Assembly (NCBI GenBank): GCA_021731145.1
Contig: JAKFXX010000021.1
Span: forward strand, 1-64,000
Direction of reading: 5' to 3'
Source of the DNA: Gammaproteobacteria bacterium
Lineage (GTDB): Bacteria; Pseudomonadota; Gammaproteobacteria; Ga0077554; Ga007554
DNA: 64,000 bases
In this document: positions 30,539-38,914 of the stretch, piece by piece
How positions within the stretch are numbered: position 1 is the first letter of the stretch
Layout of the letters: every line of letters begins with the position of its first letter
Translations under genes and position numbers: made by a program
Notes under the pieces: generated by a model
Seen by the model: only the letters and a program-made list of their open reading frames with translations
Database searches by the model: none
Told to the model about the DNA's origin: nothing

Positions 30539-31312
30539 TCAATCAGCAAGATGCCGCGCCAGAAATTCCTCGGTCTTGCGCCAGGCTTCGTCGGCCAACG
30601 TGCTGTCATAGACCCTGTTTATGGGATTGGCAAAGCCGTGATCGGCATCGTATTGCACGACTGTCAACGGCGCAGTACCCGCTTCACGCAACGCATCCTG
30701 GAAGGCGGTTACCTTGGCCGGGGTAATCCAGGCATCACGCTTGGCGAAAATCCCCAGCACCGCCCCACCTTGCAACGTCCGCAGACGCGCGAGATCCGTT
30801 ATCAAAGGGCCATAGTAAATCACCGTAGCAGATACCGCGCCGGGATCTTGCAGTGTCGCCCACAAAGCCTGCCCGCCGCCGTAATCCCAGCCTAGCGCCG
30901 CAAGTTTGCGTCCTGGCGCTTTCAGGTAATCCAGGCCAGCACTCAGGTTGGCATTGACTGAATCCTGGTCAACCGAGGTCATGATCTGGGTTGCCAGCGC
31001 CGGATCATTGGAATAGCGGCCATCATAGAGATCAACCGCCAGCGCCCGGTAACCCAGCCCGGCGAAACGATCGACCCAACCCTTGGCGTAATTGCCCAGG
31101 CCACGGCGATCATGAAGAATGAGGATGCCGCGCTTGGCGTCTTCCGGTCCGGCGACATAGGCATCAAGCGTTGTGCCATAAGCGGTCGTCAGCACCACAC
31201 TCTTGCCGCTCACTGCGGCACTGGCAGCCTGCGGCGCATCCGCAGCAGAAAGGCTGGCGGCAGGCCCGCTCAGAAAACAAAATAAAAATAACCGCACAAA
31301 ACGCCGGAACAT
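30539..31312 (-). CDS. exported dienelactone hydrolase-family alpha/beta hydrolase with Asp at the nucleophile position
   Basis: The 257-residue protein has a signal peptide (1-24) and an alpha/beta hydrolase fold: ILILHDRRGLGNYAKG, the nucleophile elbow GWDYGGG (141-147), AKRDAWITP with the acidic residue, and YDADHGF with the triad His. Dienelactone hydrolases use Cys, and related esterases Ser, where this protein has Asp143. It may be an inactive relative or use an Asp nucleophile. The gene stands alone, upstream of ilvB on the same strand. Confidence 0.8.
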   Translation of the reverse strand: MFRRFVRLFLFCFLSGPAASLSAADAPQAASAAVSGKSVVLTTAYGTTLDAYVAGPEDAKRGILILHDRRGLGNYAKGWVDRFAGLGYRALAVDLYDGRYSNDPALATQIMTSVDQDSVNANLSAGLDYLKAPGRKLAALGWDYGGGQALWATLQDPGAVSATVIYYGPLITDLARLRTLQGGAVLGIFAKRDAWITPAKVTAFQDALREAGTAPLTVVQYDADHGFANPINRVYDSTLADEAWRKTEEFLARHLAD

Positions 31313-31430
31313 CGCTCATCCCCAGAAACTTTGGCCGAATCGGCTTCCACGATACCATGGTATTTTGCGGCAAAACAACCATCATTACAGACCGGCATGT
31401 CCGCTTCAAGAATCCCCCTGTCGATGCTCC

Positions 31431-31577
31431 TTAGAACCTGTTCACGATCTTGATCAAGGGATGCAGTGCAAGGCAAAATCGAACGAAAAAGCGGAGCATA
31501 CACGAAGTATGTGAGCATTTTGAGTTCGATTTTAACGCCGCAATGCGCCCTTCAGCGAGATCGTGAACAGGTTCTTA
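31431..31577 (+). mobile_element. MITE-like palindromic element, 147 nt
   Basis: The terminal arms TTAGAACCTGTTCACGATCT (31431-31450) and AGATCGTGAACAGGTTCTTA (31558-31577) are inverted copies with a near-perfect match. Inside, AAAATCGAAC and GTTCGATTTT pair across a second imperfect stem that includes GCATAC/GTATG. There is no coding capacity. Terminal repeats, full self-complementarity and intergenic position suggest a non-autonomous transposable element. No clear target duplication is seen. Confidence 0.75.
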
Positions 31578-31589
31578 CAACCCGCCGGA

Positions 31590-31874
31590 CTAGAGTGACG
31601 TGGATTCTTGCGGGGTATATGCCTGTATGCTCAACGCGTGTATCTCACTCTGCATGGCGCTGTCGAGGGCAGCATAAACCATGCGGTGGCGTTGCAGCAG
31701 CCCCTTGCCCTCAAACGCATCGGCCACGATAGTGACGGTGAAGTGGCCGCCTCCTCCCCGTGCACCGGCATGGCCGGCGTGTTTGTGGCTGTCGTCTATG
31801 ATGTCCACCTTGGCGGGAGACAGTGCGGCGGTGAGCCGTTCGCGGATCAGGGTGATGCGATCGGAATTCGACAT
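31590..31874 (-). CDS. BolA family protein
   Basis: This small 94-residue BolA-like protein has IRERLTAALSPAKVDIIDDSHKHAGH and GGGGHFTVTIVADAFEGKGLLQRHRMVY, with the conserved His and HxM-type helix. BolA proteins partner monothiol glutaredoxins in Fe-S trafficking. The ATG overlaps the yciI stop by 1 nt; yciB-yciI-bolA is a conserved gammaproteobacterial trio. Confidence 0.93.
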   Translation of the reverse strand: MSNSDRITLIRERLTAALSPAKVDIIDDSHKHAGHAGARGGGGHFTVTIVADAFEGKGLLQRHRMVYAALDSAMQSEIHALSIQAYTPQESTSL

Positions 31875-32173
31875 CAGGGCAAGACTTTCTTGAAGGGTTT
31901 GACGATGACACGGGCGTAAACACCCGCCGCCACGTAAGGATCGGCATCCGCCCAGGCCTGAGCTTCCTCCAGGGAAGGGAATTCGGCAATCACCAGGCTA
32001 CCGCTAAAACCAGCGGGGCCGGGGGTTTCGCTGTCGATAGCGGGATGGGGGCCTGCGATCACAAGACGCCCCGCATCGCGCAGCGCCTCCAGACGCTTGA
32101 GGTGTTCGGGACGCGCGGACATGCGCAGCGCCAGGCTTTCTTCCACATCCTGACTGATGATGGCGTATAACAC
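31874..32173 (-). CDS. yciI: YciI family protein
   Basis: The 99-residue ferredoxin-like-fold protein starts [20 protein letters not shown]. The His-Asp region ([26 protein letters not shown]) is the proposed active site of the family. Function is not established. It sits 1 nt after yciB. Confidence 0.92.
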   Translation of the reverse strand: MLYAIISQDVEESLALRMSARPEHLKRLEALRDAGRLVIAGPHPAIDSETPGPAGFSGSLVIAEFPSLEEAQAWADADPYVAAGVYARVIVKPFKKVLP

Positions 32174-32174
32174 G

Positions 32175-32744
32175 TTAACCTTCCTTATTGGTGGAATCTT
32201 GCGTTACCGGTTCCGGTGCGGGTTGAACGTGGCGTGAGAGGTAAATGGCCTGCATGATGACAAATACCAACATCAGCCCCATCATGCCAAACAGCTTGAA
32301 ATTGACCCAGGTATCGGTGTCGAAGTTATAGGCAACATAGAGATTAAGCACGCCAAGACCGAAGAAAAATATCGCCCAACTCGTGGTCAAACGCGACCAG
32401 ATCAGCTTGGGCAGCACAATGTTGGCGCCCATCATACGCTCCAGCATGGTCTTTTTGCCAACGAACAGACTACCGAGAAATACAGCGGCAAACAGCCAGT
32501 TTACCCCGGTGGGCTTCCATTTGATGAAGGTTTCATCATGCAGCAGCAATGTGGCACCGCCCAGCACGGCAATAAGCACCAGGGTAATCACGTGCATCAT
32601 TTCAACGCGGCGATGTTTTAGCCAAAAGAAGCCGACTTGCAGGCACGAGGCGACTATCGCCACGATAGTCGCGGTATAGATGCCATATATCTTGTAGGCG
32701 ACAAAGAAAAGGAAAATAGGAAGAAAATCAAAAAGAATCTTCAT
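32175..32744 (-). CDS. yciB: inner-membrane septation protein A
   Basis: YciB (IspZ) is a 189-residue inner-membrane protein with about five hydrophobic helices, linked to envelope synthesis and septation. The N-terminus [19 protein letters not shown] and the motif [22 protein letters not shown] are characteristic. It is the first gene of yciB-yciI-bolA and is divergent from yciO. Confidence 0.95.
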   Translation of the reverse strand: MKILFDFLPIFLFFVAYKIYGIYTATIVAIVASCLQVGFFWLKHRRVEMMHVITLVLIAVLGGATLLLHDETFIKWKPTGVNWLFAAVFLGSLFVGKKTMLERMMGANIVLPKLIWSRLTTSWAIFFFGLGVLNLYVAYNFDTDTWVNFKLFGMMGLMLVFVIMQAIYLSRHVQPAPEPVTQDSTNKEG

Positions 32745-32858
32745 GCTTGGATTTGGTTTCCTGTAATGCCGGGGTTAATGTCCAGCCACATTTGGGATGA
32801 CAGCGTTATCGTGATATTGTACCGCCACGATGCTGTCCCGTCACTGTAATGGTTATAT

Positions 32859-33482
32859 ATGGCCCTGTTTATTGAAATTCACCCCGAAAATCCTCAACCA
32901 CGCCTGATAAAGCAGGCAGCGGAGATCATCCGCGCGGGTGGTGTGATTATTTACCCAACCGATTCGTGTTATGCCCTGGGTTGCCAAATCGGCAACAAGG
33001 ATGCAATGGACCGCATCCGGGTGATACGCAAACTGGGTGAGAAGCATAACTTCACCCTCGTCTGCCGCGACCTTTCCGAAATCGCCACTTATGCAATGGT
33101 GGATAACGCTGCATACCGGCTGTTGAAAACGCACACGCCCGGCCCTTATACCTTTGTCCTCAAGGCAACCCATGAAGTTCCGCGCCGCTTGCAACACCCC
33201 AAGCGTAAAACCATCGGATTGCGCATTCCAGGCAACCCGATTGCCCAGGCCATACTGAAAGAGCTGGGGGAACCGCTAATGAGTTCCACGCTGATCTTGC
33301 CGGACGACGACATGCCCATGACCGACCCGCAGGAAATGTATGACATACTTGGACATCAGGTCGATCTCGTAATCAATGGCGGCAATTGCGGCGCCATACC
33401 TACCACGGTGGTTGAGCTCATCGAAGGCGCGCCGGTCGTGGCCCGGCGCGGCCTGGGTGATGCGGAGCCTTTTGAGACTTAA
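32859..33482 (+). CDS. yciO: YciO/Sua5/YrdC-family L-threonylcarbamoyladenylate synthase-like protein
   Basis: The 207-residue YrdC-domain protein has YPTDSCYALGC, the nucleotide/RNA-binding KRKTIGLRIP segment and PGPYTFVLKA. YciO is a paralogue of TsaC; its ability to make threonylcarbamoyl-AMP for tRNA t6A is weaker or uncertain. It heads a plus-strand run to the M50 protease and trpS. Confidence 0.9.
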   Translation: MALFIEIHPENPQPRLIKQAAEIIRAGGVIIYPTDSCYALGCQIGNKDAMDRIRVIRKLGEKHNFTLVCRDLSEIATYAMVDNAAYRLLKTHTPGPYTFVLKATHEVPRRLQHPKRKTIGLRIPGNPIAQAILKELGEPLMSSTLILPDDDMPMTDPQEMYDILGHQVDLVINGGNCGAIPTTVVELIEGAPVVARRGLGDAEPFET

Positions 33483-33547
33483 ATAGCAACACAACTTGAT
33501 TATCTGGACGATTACAGCGAACCCCTCAAAACAGCTATACTCTGCCT

Positions 33548-34201
33548 ATGGAAGAACTAAATATAATGCAGCGCCTGGCGGTATGGGCACTGCCAGTGTT
33601 ATTTGCTATCACCGTCCACGAAGTCGCTCACGGCTGGGTGGCGCAACGCTTTGGAGATCCCACGGCGAGGATGCTGGGCCGCCTGACCCTCAATCCCATC
33701 AAGCATATTGATCCGGTAGGCACACTGCTCGTACCTGCCCTGTTGCTGTATTTTGGCGGTTTTCTTTTTGGCTGGGCGAAACCTGTGCCGGTGACCTGGG
33801 AAAACCTGAAAAACCCCAAGCGCGACATGGCGCTGGTGGCGCTGGCGGGACCCTCCGCCAACCTGCTGATGGCGATACTCTGGGCGGTGGTCATGAAGCT
33901 GGGGCTGGTGCTGGGAGGTCAATTAGACTGGCTGGCCCGGCCATTGGTATATATGGGGAGCGCAGGCATTTCCATCAATGTCATGCTGATGGTGCTTAAC
34001 CTCATACCGTTACCACCGCTGGATGGCGGGCGCGTGGTGTCCGGCCTGCTGCCGGATCGTGCCGCTTATTCGTTCAACCGTATTGAACCCTATGGTTTTT
34101 TTATACTGATCGGGCTGCTGGCAACAGGGGTTCTCGGCTCTATCATGTTGCCTGTAGTGAATATGGTGCAGGCGGCACTGTTTTTTATCATGGGATTGTA
34201 A
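33548..34201 (+). CDS. site-2 protease family (M50) membrane metalloprotease
   Basis: The 217-residue multi-spanning protein has the zinc motif HEVAH at 24-28 and the third ligand in NLIPLPPLDGGRV. It is the short rhomboid-like M50 group without PDZ domains. The substrate is unknown. The position upstream of trpS-scpA-scpB-rluB is conserved in many gammaproteobacteria. An ATG at codon 7 has a better-placed GGAAG and may be the real start. Confidence 0.92.
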   Translation: MEELNIMQRLAVWALPVLFAITVHEVAHGWVAQRFGDPTARMLGRLTLNPIKHIDPVGTLLVPALLLYFGGFLFGWAKPVPVTWENLKNPKRDMALVALAGPSANLLMAILWAVVMKLGLVLGGQLDWLARPLVYMGSAGISINVMLMVLNLIPLPPLDGGRVVSGLLPDRAAYSFNRIEPYGFFILIGLLATGVLGSIMLPVVNMVQAALFFIMGL

Positions 34202-34258
34202 AGCAGCGTCGGCTTCTGACCCAACCTGCGCGATAATTTTTTTACTTCGGAGCAACCT

Positions 34259-35476
34259 TTGAATTCCTTGGCGACACAACACCAGCGCGTGCTGTCGGGC
34301 ATGCGTTCCAGCGGCCAGTTGCACCTTGGCCACTATCATGGCGTACTGAAAAACTGGGCGCGCCTGCAACACGAATATGAATGTTTCTTCATGGTCGCCG
34401 ACTGGCACGCACTGACCACGGAATATGAAAACCCTGCAATCATTGCCAACAGCGTGTGGGACATGGTGATTGACTGGCTGGCGGCGGGGGTTGATCCCGG
34501 CGCGGCGAAGCTTTTCATTCAGTCGCATGTGCCTGAGCATGCCGAGCTGCATCTGCTGTTGTCGATGATCACCCCGCTGGGCTGGCTGGAGCGGGTGCCG
34601 ACCTATAAGGATCAGCAGGAAAAGCTCAAGGAGAAGGATCTTGCCACCTACGGCTTTCTCGGTTACCCGCTGCTGCAAAGCGCCGACGTGCTTATCTACA
34701 AGGCGGGGCTGGTGCCGGTGGGCGAAGATCAGGTGCCGCATATCGAACTGACCCGTGAAATCGCGCGGCGCTTCAATCATTTCTATGGACGTGAAGCCGA
34801 TTTTACCGGGAAGGCCGAGGCCGCCGCCAAAAAGATGGGCAAGAAGAGCGCCAAGCTTTATCAGGATCTACGCAAGCGTTATCAGGAGCAAGGCGATCAC
34901 GAAGCATTGGAAACCGCCCACGCCCTGCTGGAAGCGCAGCAAAACATCACGCTGGGCGACCGCGAACGCCTGTTTGGCTATCTGGAAGGCGGCGGCAGAA
35001 TCATCCTGCCTGAACCCCAGGCGTTATTGACGCCGATGTCCAAAATGCCGGGGCTGGACGGCCAGAAGATGTCCAAGTCGTATGGCAACACCATCACTTT
35101 GCGCGAAGCGCCGGAATCGGTGCAACACAAACTGCGCACCATGCCCACCGATCCGGCCCGAGGACGCCGCACCGACCCCGGTGATCCGGAAAAGTGCCCG
35201 GTGTGGCCGCTCCACCAGGTCTATTCGACGGATGAGGTAAAAGACTGGGTGCAGCAGGGCTGCCGTTCTGCGGGCATCGGTTGCCTGGAGTGCAAACAGC
35301 CTGTGATTGATGCGGTGCTTGCCGAACAGGTGCCGATCCGTGAGCGGGCGCAGGAATTTATCGCCAATCCCAACCTGGTGCGCAACATCGTTGCCGACGG
35401 CTGCGAGGCGGCGCGCGATGTGGCGCGTGCGACGCTGACAGAGGTGCGTCAGGTGATGGGACTACAGTATTTATAA
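34259..35476 (+). CDS. trpS: tryptophan-tRNA ligase, long form
   Basis: TrpRS charges tRNA(Trp). A TTG start (34259) has GGAG 5 nt upstream; a second TTG three codons on is possible. Class I signatures are HLGH (22-25) and KMSKS (270-274). At 405 residues it exceeds the usual 330-350, the extra being a Lys/Glu-rich segment at about 183-247 before KMSKS. Long forms like this are known from other gammaproteobacteria. scpA follows after 2 nt. Confidence 0.95.
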   Translation: MNSLATQHQRVLSGMRSSGQLHLGHYHGVLKNWARLQHEYECFFMVADWHALTTEYENPAIIANSVWDMVIDWLAAGVDPGAAKLFIQSHVPEHAELHLLLSMITPLGWLERVPTYKDQQEKLKEKDLATYGFLGYPLLQSADVLIYKAGLVPVGEDQVPHIELTREIARRFNHFYGREADFTGKAEAAAKKMGKKSAKLYQDLRKRYQEQGDHEALETAHALLEAQQNITLGDRERLFGYLEGGGRIILPEPQALLTPMSKMPGLDGQKMSKSYGNTITLREAPESVQHKLRTMPTDPARGRRTDPGDPEKCPVWPLHQVYSTDEVKDWVQQGCRSAGIGCLECKQPVIDAVLAEQVPIRERAQEFIANPNLVRNIVADGCEAARDVARATLTEVRQVMGLQYL

Positions 35477-35478
35477 CC

Positions 35479-36363
35479 ATGAGCGGCCGCTTGTCATCCA
35501 CCGCAAACGTTGAAAGCCAAGTGGCCGGCATTGCCGCCTCTACGGTGGAAACGCCGCAGCAGCAGGAATTGCCGTTTGCCATGGTGAATGGTGAGGCGAT
35601 GGCGCTGCAACCGCAGGATCTCTATATCCCCCCGGATGCGCTTGAAGTATTTTTAGAGACGTTCGAGGGGCCGCTGGATCTGCTGCTGTATCTGATCAAA
35701 CGCCAGAATCTGGACATCCTGAACATACCGATTGCCGAAATCACCCGCCAGTACATGGTGTACATCGAGCTGATGAAGACGCTGCGTCTGGAACTGGTGG
35801 CCGAGTATCTGGTGATGGCGGCGATGCTGGTGGAGATCAAATCGCGCATGTTGCTGCCACGCCCGGCAGGTGTGGCGGAAGGCGAGGAAGGCGATCCACG
35901 CGCGGAACTGGTGCGGCGCTTGCAGGAATACGAGCGCTACAAAAAGGCCGCATTGGATATCGACACCCTGCCGCAGATGGGGCGGGACGTGTTCCCCGCG
36001 CAGGTGGACAAGCCTGATGCGCAGGTGTTTAAAATCGCGCCCGCCGTGACACTGCACGAAGTGCTGCTCGCACTGAAGGATGTGCTTGCGCGCGCCGATA
36101 TGTTTTCGCACCACCATATCCAGCTTGAGCCACTGTCGGTGCGTGAACGCATGTCCAACATACTCAACAGCATCAGCGCCGAAAAATTCACCGAATTCAC
36201 CACGCTGTTCACGATTGAGGAAGGACGCCGCGGCGTAGTGGTAACATTGCTCGCTATCCTGGAGCTGGTAAAAGAAACACTTATTGAATTGATCCAGACC
36301 GAATTATTTGGCCCGATTTATGTGAAAGTACCAGGTCATGTCAATGAACTCGCAGCATCTTAA
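35479..36363 (+). CDS. scpA: segregation and condensation protein A
   Basis: ScpA is the kleisin that joins SMC and ScpB for chromosome condensation. The 294-residue protein has the family core (LETFEGPLDLLLYLIKRQNLDILNIPI split across 54-80, then LVMAAMLVEIKSRMLLP) and a C-terminal winged helix. Its end overlaps scpB. Confidence 0.95.
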   Translation: MSGRLSSTANVESQVAGIAASTVETPQQQELPFAMVNGEAMALQPQDLYIPPDALEVFLETFEGPLDLLLYLIKRQNLDILNIPIAEITRQYMVYIELMKTLRLELVAEYLVMAAMLVEIKSRMLLPRPAGVAEGEEGDPRAELVRRLQEYERYKKAALDIDTLPQMGRDVFPAQVDKPDAQVFKIAPAVTLHEVLLALKDVLARADMFSHHHIQLEPLSVRERMSNILNSISAEKFTEFTTLFTIEEGRRGVVVTLLAILELVKETLIELIQTELFGPIYVKVPGHVNELAAS

Positions 36364-37009
36364 AAACATTGTCGAGGCGGCACTGCTGGCGGCAGGGCAT
36401 CCTTTGACGCTGGAGCAACTGACGGCGCTGTTTGCCGAAGGCGAACAACCGGCGCGCGAAGAGCTTCGCAGCGCCCTGGACGAATTGCGCCAGGATTGCG
36501 GGCAGCGCGGCATCGAACTAAAAGAAGTCAGCAGCGGTTACCGTTTTCAGGCAAAGGAGGCGTTTGCGCCGTGGGTTTCCCGCCTGTGGGACGAGCGCCC
36601 TACACGCTATTCACGCGCCCTGCTGGAAACGCTGGCCTTGATGGCCTACCGCCAACCAATCACGCGCGCCGAAATCGAAGATATTCGCGGTGTCGCAGTC
36701 AGTTCAAATATTGTAAAAACCCTGCTGGAGCGCGAGTGGATACGCGTAGTGGGCCACCGTGAAGTGCCGGGCCGCCCTGCCCTGTACGGCACGACCCGCC
36801 AGTTTCTGGATTCCTTCAATCTCAAGACCCTGAATGATCTGCCGCCACTGGCCGAGATTCGCAACCTGGATGAACTGTCGAAAGATCTTTTTGAAGACTT
36901 ACCCGAGGCCGAATTCATCATTGCAGGCCTACCCGATGTTGCAGAAGATGCAACACATGATACCGTCGCTTCCGCGATGACAACGGAACAACACAATCAC
37001 ACACCATGA
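36338..37009 (+). CDS. scpB: segregation and condensation protein B
   Basis: ScpB forms the dimer that binds ScpA. The 223-residue protein has two winged-helix domains, with LKNIVEAALLAAGHPLT at the start and LALMAYRQPITRAEIEDIRGV in the second. ATG 36338 overlaps scpA by 26 nt. ATG 36344, two codons later, sits 8 nt after an AGG and may be preferred. The stop overlaps the rluB start. Confidence 0.95.
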   Translation: MSMNSQHLKNIVEAALLAAGHPLTLEQLTALFAEGEQPAREELRSALDELRQDCGQRGIELKEVSSGYRFQAKEAFAPWVSRLWDERPTRYSRALLETLALMAYRQPITRAEIEDIRGVAVSSNIVKTLLEREWIRVVGHREVPGRPALYGTTRQFLDSFNLKTLNDLPPLAEIRNLDELSKDLFEDLPEAEFIIAGLPDVAEDATHDTVASAMTTEQHNHTP

Positions 37010-38121
37010 AAAGACGCCCACCACCCACCAAGACCCAAACCACGGCTCCCCAGGCCCCTGCTGAAAGACTGCAAAAGGTACTCGCCAACGCAGGTCTCGG
37101 CTCACGCCGTCAGATCGAGGAGTGGATAGAGGCCGGGCGCATAGCCGTCAACGACAGCCCCGCCAAATTGGGCGACCGCGTGACGCTGCAAGACAAAATC
37201 GCCATTGATGGCCGCGATGTGCAAGCCTATAAGCTGGAGCCAATCAAGCGCCGCGCGCTGGTCTATTACAAACCGGAAGGCGAGGTCTGTACGCGCTCCG
37301 ACACCGAAGGACGCCCCACCATTTTTGGCCACCTCCCCAGGCTGCCTAGCGCACGCTGGATCGCCGTGGGGCGTCTCGACATCAATACCGCCGGGCTGAT
37401 TTTGCTGACCACCGATGGCGAGCTGGCCAACAAGCTCATGCACCCTTCCACAGAGGTGGAACGCGAGTACGCGGTGCGCGTGCTGGGCAAGGTGGACGAG
37501 GCGATGCTGGCGCGCCTGAAACAGGGCGTAATGCTGGATGACGGCATGGCGAATTTCGATGGCATCGAAGACGCCGGCGGTGAAGGGAGCAATCATTGGT
37601 ATCATGTAATACTCAAAGAGGGACGTAACCGCGAAGTGCGACGTTTGTGGGAAAGTCAGGGCGTGAAAGTCAGCCGCCTGATGCGCGTGCGCTATGGCCC
37701 CATCCTGCTGCGCAAAGGGATGCGCACCGGGCAGATGGAGGAGCTTGATGCCGGTGGCATCGCAAAATTGATGCAGGTCGCAGGGCTGGAAGATGCCCCT
37801 GTGCCTGACAGCCAGCCGCAGACGAGGGATCGGAAGCACGGCGCCAGGGGCCGGGGAACAGCGACCCGAGGCCGAGAACCCCAACGTGAAACGGGTAGCT
37901 CTCAGCGCGAAACGCGTAGCCCACAGCGTGAGACTCGTAGCCCACAGTGTGAGACTCGTAGCCCACAGCGTGAGACTCGTAGCCCACAGCGTGAAACGCG
38001 TAGCCCACAGCGTGAAACGCGTAGCCCGCAGCGCGAAACGCGTAGCCCTCAACGTGAAACGCGCAACTCAAAACCCGATTCGCGGAGTCCGCAGCGCAAG
38101 CCGTCCAAAACCAAACGGTAA
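37006..38121 (+). CDS. rluB: 23S rRNA pseudouridine(2605) synthase with a repeat-built tail
   Basis: RluB modifies U2605 of 23S rRNA. An S4 RNA-binding domain (about 22-70: RLQKVLANAGLGSRRQIEEW) precedes the RsuA-type synthase domain, with catalytic Asp in GRLDINTAGLILLTTDGEL. The enzyme core ends near residue 260. The last 110 residues are a basic tail containing about eight tandem copies of SPQRETR (37895-38068), a 21 nt DNA repeat. The tail is likely disordered and RNA-binding. Confidence 0.95.
   Translation: MKRRPPPTKTQTTAPQAPAERLQKVLANAGLGSRRQIEEWIEAGRIAVNDSPAKLGDRVTLQDKIAIDGRDVQAYKLEPIKRRALVYYKPEGEVCTRSDTEGRPTIFGHLPRLPSARWIAVGRLDINTAGLILLTTDGELANKLMHPSTEVEREYAVRVLGKVDEAMLARLKQGVMLDDGMANFDGIEDAGGEGSNHWYHVILKEGRNREVRRLWESQGVKVSRLMRVRYGPILLRKGMRTGQMEELDAGGIAKLMQVAGLEDAPVPDSQPQTRDRKHGARGRGTATRGREPQRETGSSQRETRSPQRETRSPQCETRSPQRETRSPQRETRSPQRETRSPQRETRSPQRETRNSKPDSRSPQRKPSKTKR
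37895..38068 (+). repeat. 21 nt tandem repeat in the 3' part of rluB
   Basis: About eight units of a 21 nt sequence (consensus CGTAGCCCACAGCGTGARAC plus one base) encode the heptad SPQRETR. Units differ mostly at silent positions, with one Cys replacing Arg, which suggests recent slippage or recombination under selection for the peptide. Confidence 0.9.
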
Positions 38122-38122
38122 C

Positions 38123-38887
38123 ATGGACTTCGCCGCTCCTGCGCATCCATGTGCCCACGCCGCGCATGGATGCGCAAGTGTCGCCAGAGGCATGATGCCG
38201 GGAGCGACCGGCATTCGTGCATCCCTGCACATCACGAAGGTCTACGACACCCTTTACGCACACTACGGCGCGCAGCACTGGTGGCCAGGGGATACCCCTT
38301 TTGAAATCATGGTCGGCGCGGTGTTGACACAAAACACCGCGTGGACCAACGTCGAAAAAGCCATCGCCAATCTCAAGGCGCAAGATCATCTCGATCCCGC
38401 GCGCATCACCCATGCCTCACATGAGCATCTTGCTCAATGGCTAAAGCCTTCCGGCTATTTCAATATCAAGGCGCAGCGCCTACGAAGTTTCTGCGCCTGG
38501 TACATGGCACAGGGCGGACTGGAAACATTATCGACGCTGGATACACATGCCCTGCGCCATGCCTTGCTGGCTGTGCATGGCATAGGCCCTGAAACCGCCG
38601 ACGACATCCTGCTATATGCGTTTCACCGCCCCGTGTTCGTCATCGACGCCTATACCCGGCGGCTATTTTCCCGCCTCGGCCTGATCAAGGGCGATGAAGG
38701 CTACGAGACACTGCGCCATAGCTTCGAGACGGCGCTGGGCAGCGACGACAGCAAAGCCGATACGCACCTGTTCAACGAATACCACGCACTGATTGTCAAT
38801 CACGCCAAGAATATCTGCCGCAAGCAGCCGTTGTGTGCGCGCTGCTGCCTTGCGGATGTCTGCTCATCGCGAAGTGATTGGAGTTGA
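38123..38887 (+). CDS. endonuclease III-like HhH-GPD DNA glycosylase
   Basis: The 254-residue product from ATG 38123 may really start at 38192 (MMPGATGIRASLHITKVYDTLY), since earlier codons look unlike the family. Core features are WWPGDTPFEIMVGAVLTQNTAWTNVEKA (across 53-80), the hairpin VHGIGPETADDIL, the conserved Asp in VIDAYTRR, and a C-terminal iron-sulfur motif C-x5-C-x2-C-x5-C. The hairpin has Glu where Nth has its catalytic Lys, suggesting a monofunctional glycosylase. Confidence 0.87.
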   Translation: MDFAAPAHPCAHAAHGCASVARGMMPGATGIRASLHITKVYDTLYAHYGAQHWWPGDTPFEIMVGAVLTQNTAWTNVEKAIANLKAQDHLDPARITHASHEHLAQWLKPSGYFNIKAQRLRSFCAWYMAQGGLETLSTLDTHALRHALLAVHGIGPETADDILLYAFHRPVFVIDAYTRRLFSRLGLIKGDEGYETLRHSFETALGSDDSKADTHLFNEYHALIVNHAKNICRKQPLCARCCLADVCSSRSDWS

Positions 38888-38914
38888 TCCGCCCAGGGTA
38901 TGGAGCCTGCCCGT

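Noticed and set aside
37895-38068. Tandem repeat considered as a CRISPR array
   Set aside because: Units are directly adjacent with no spacers and lie in frame within rluB.
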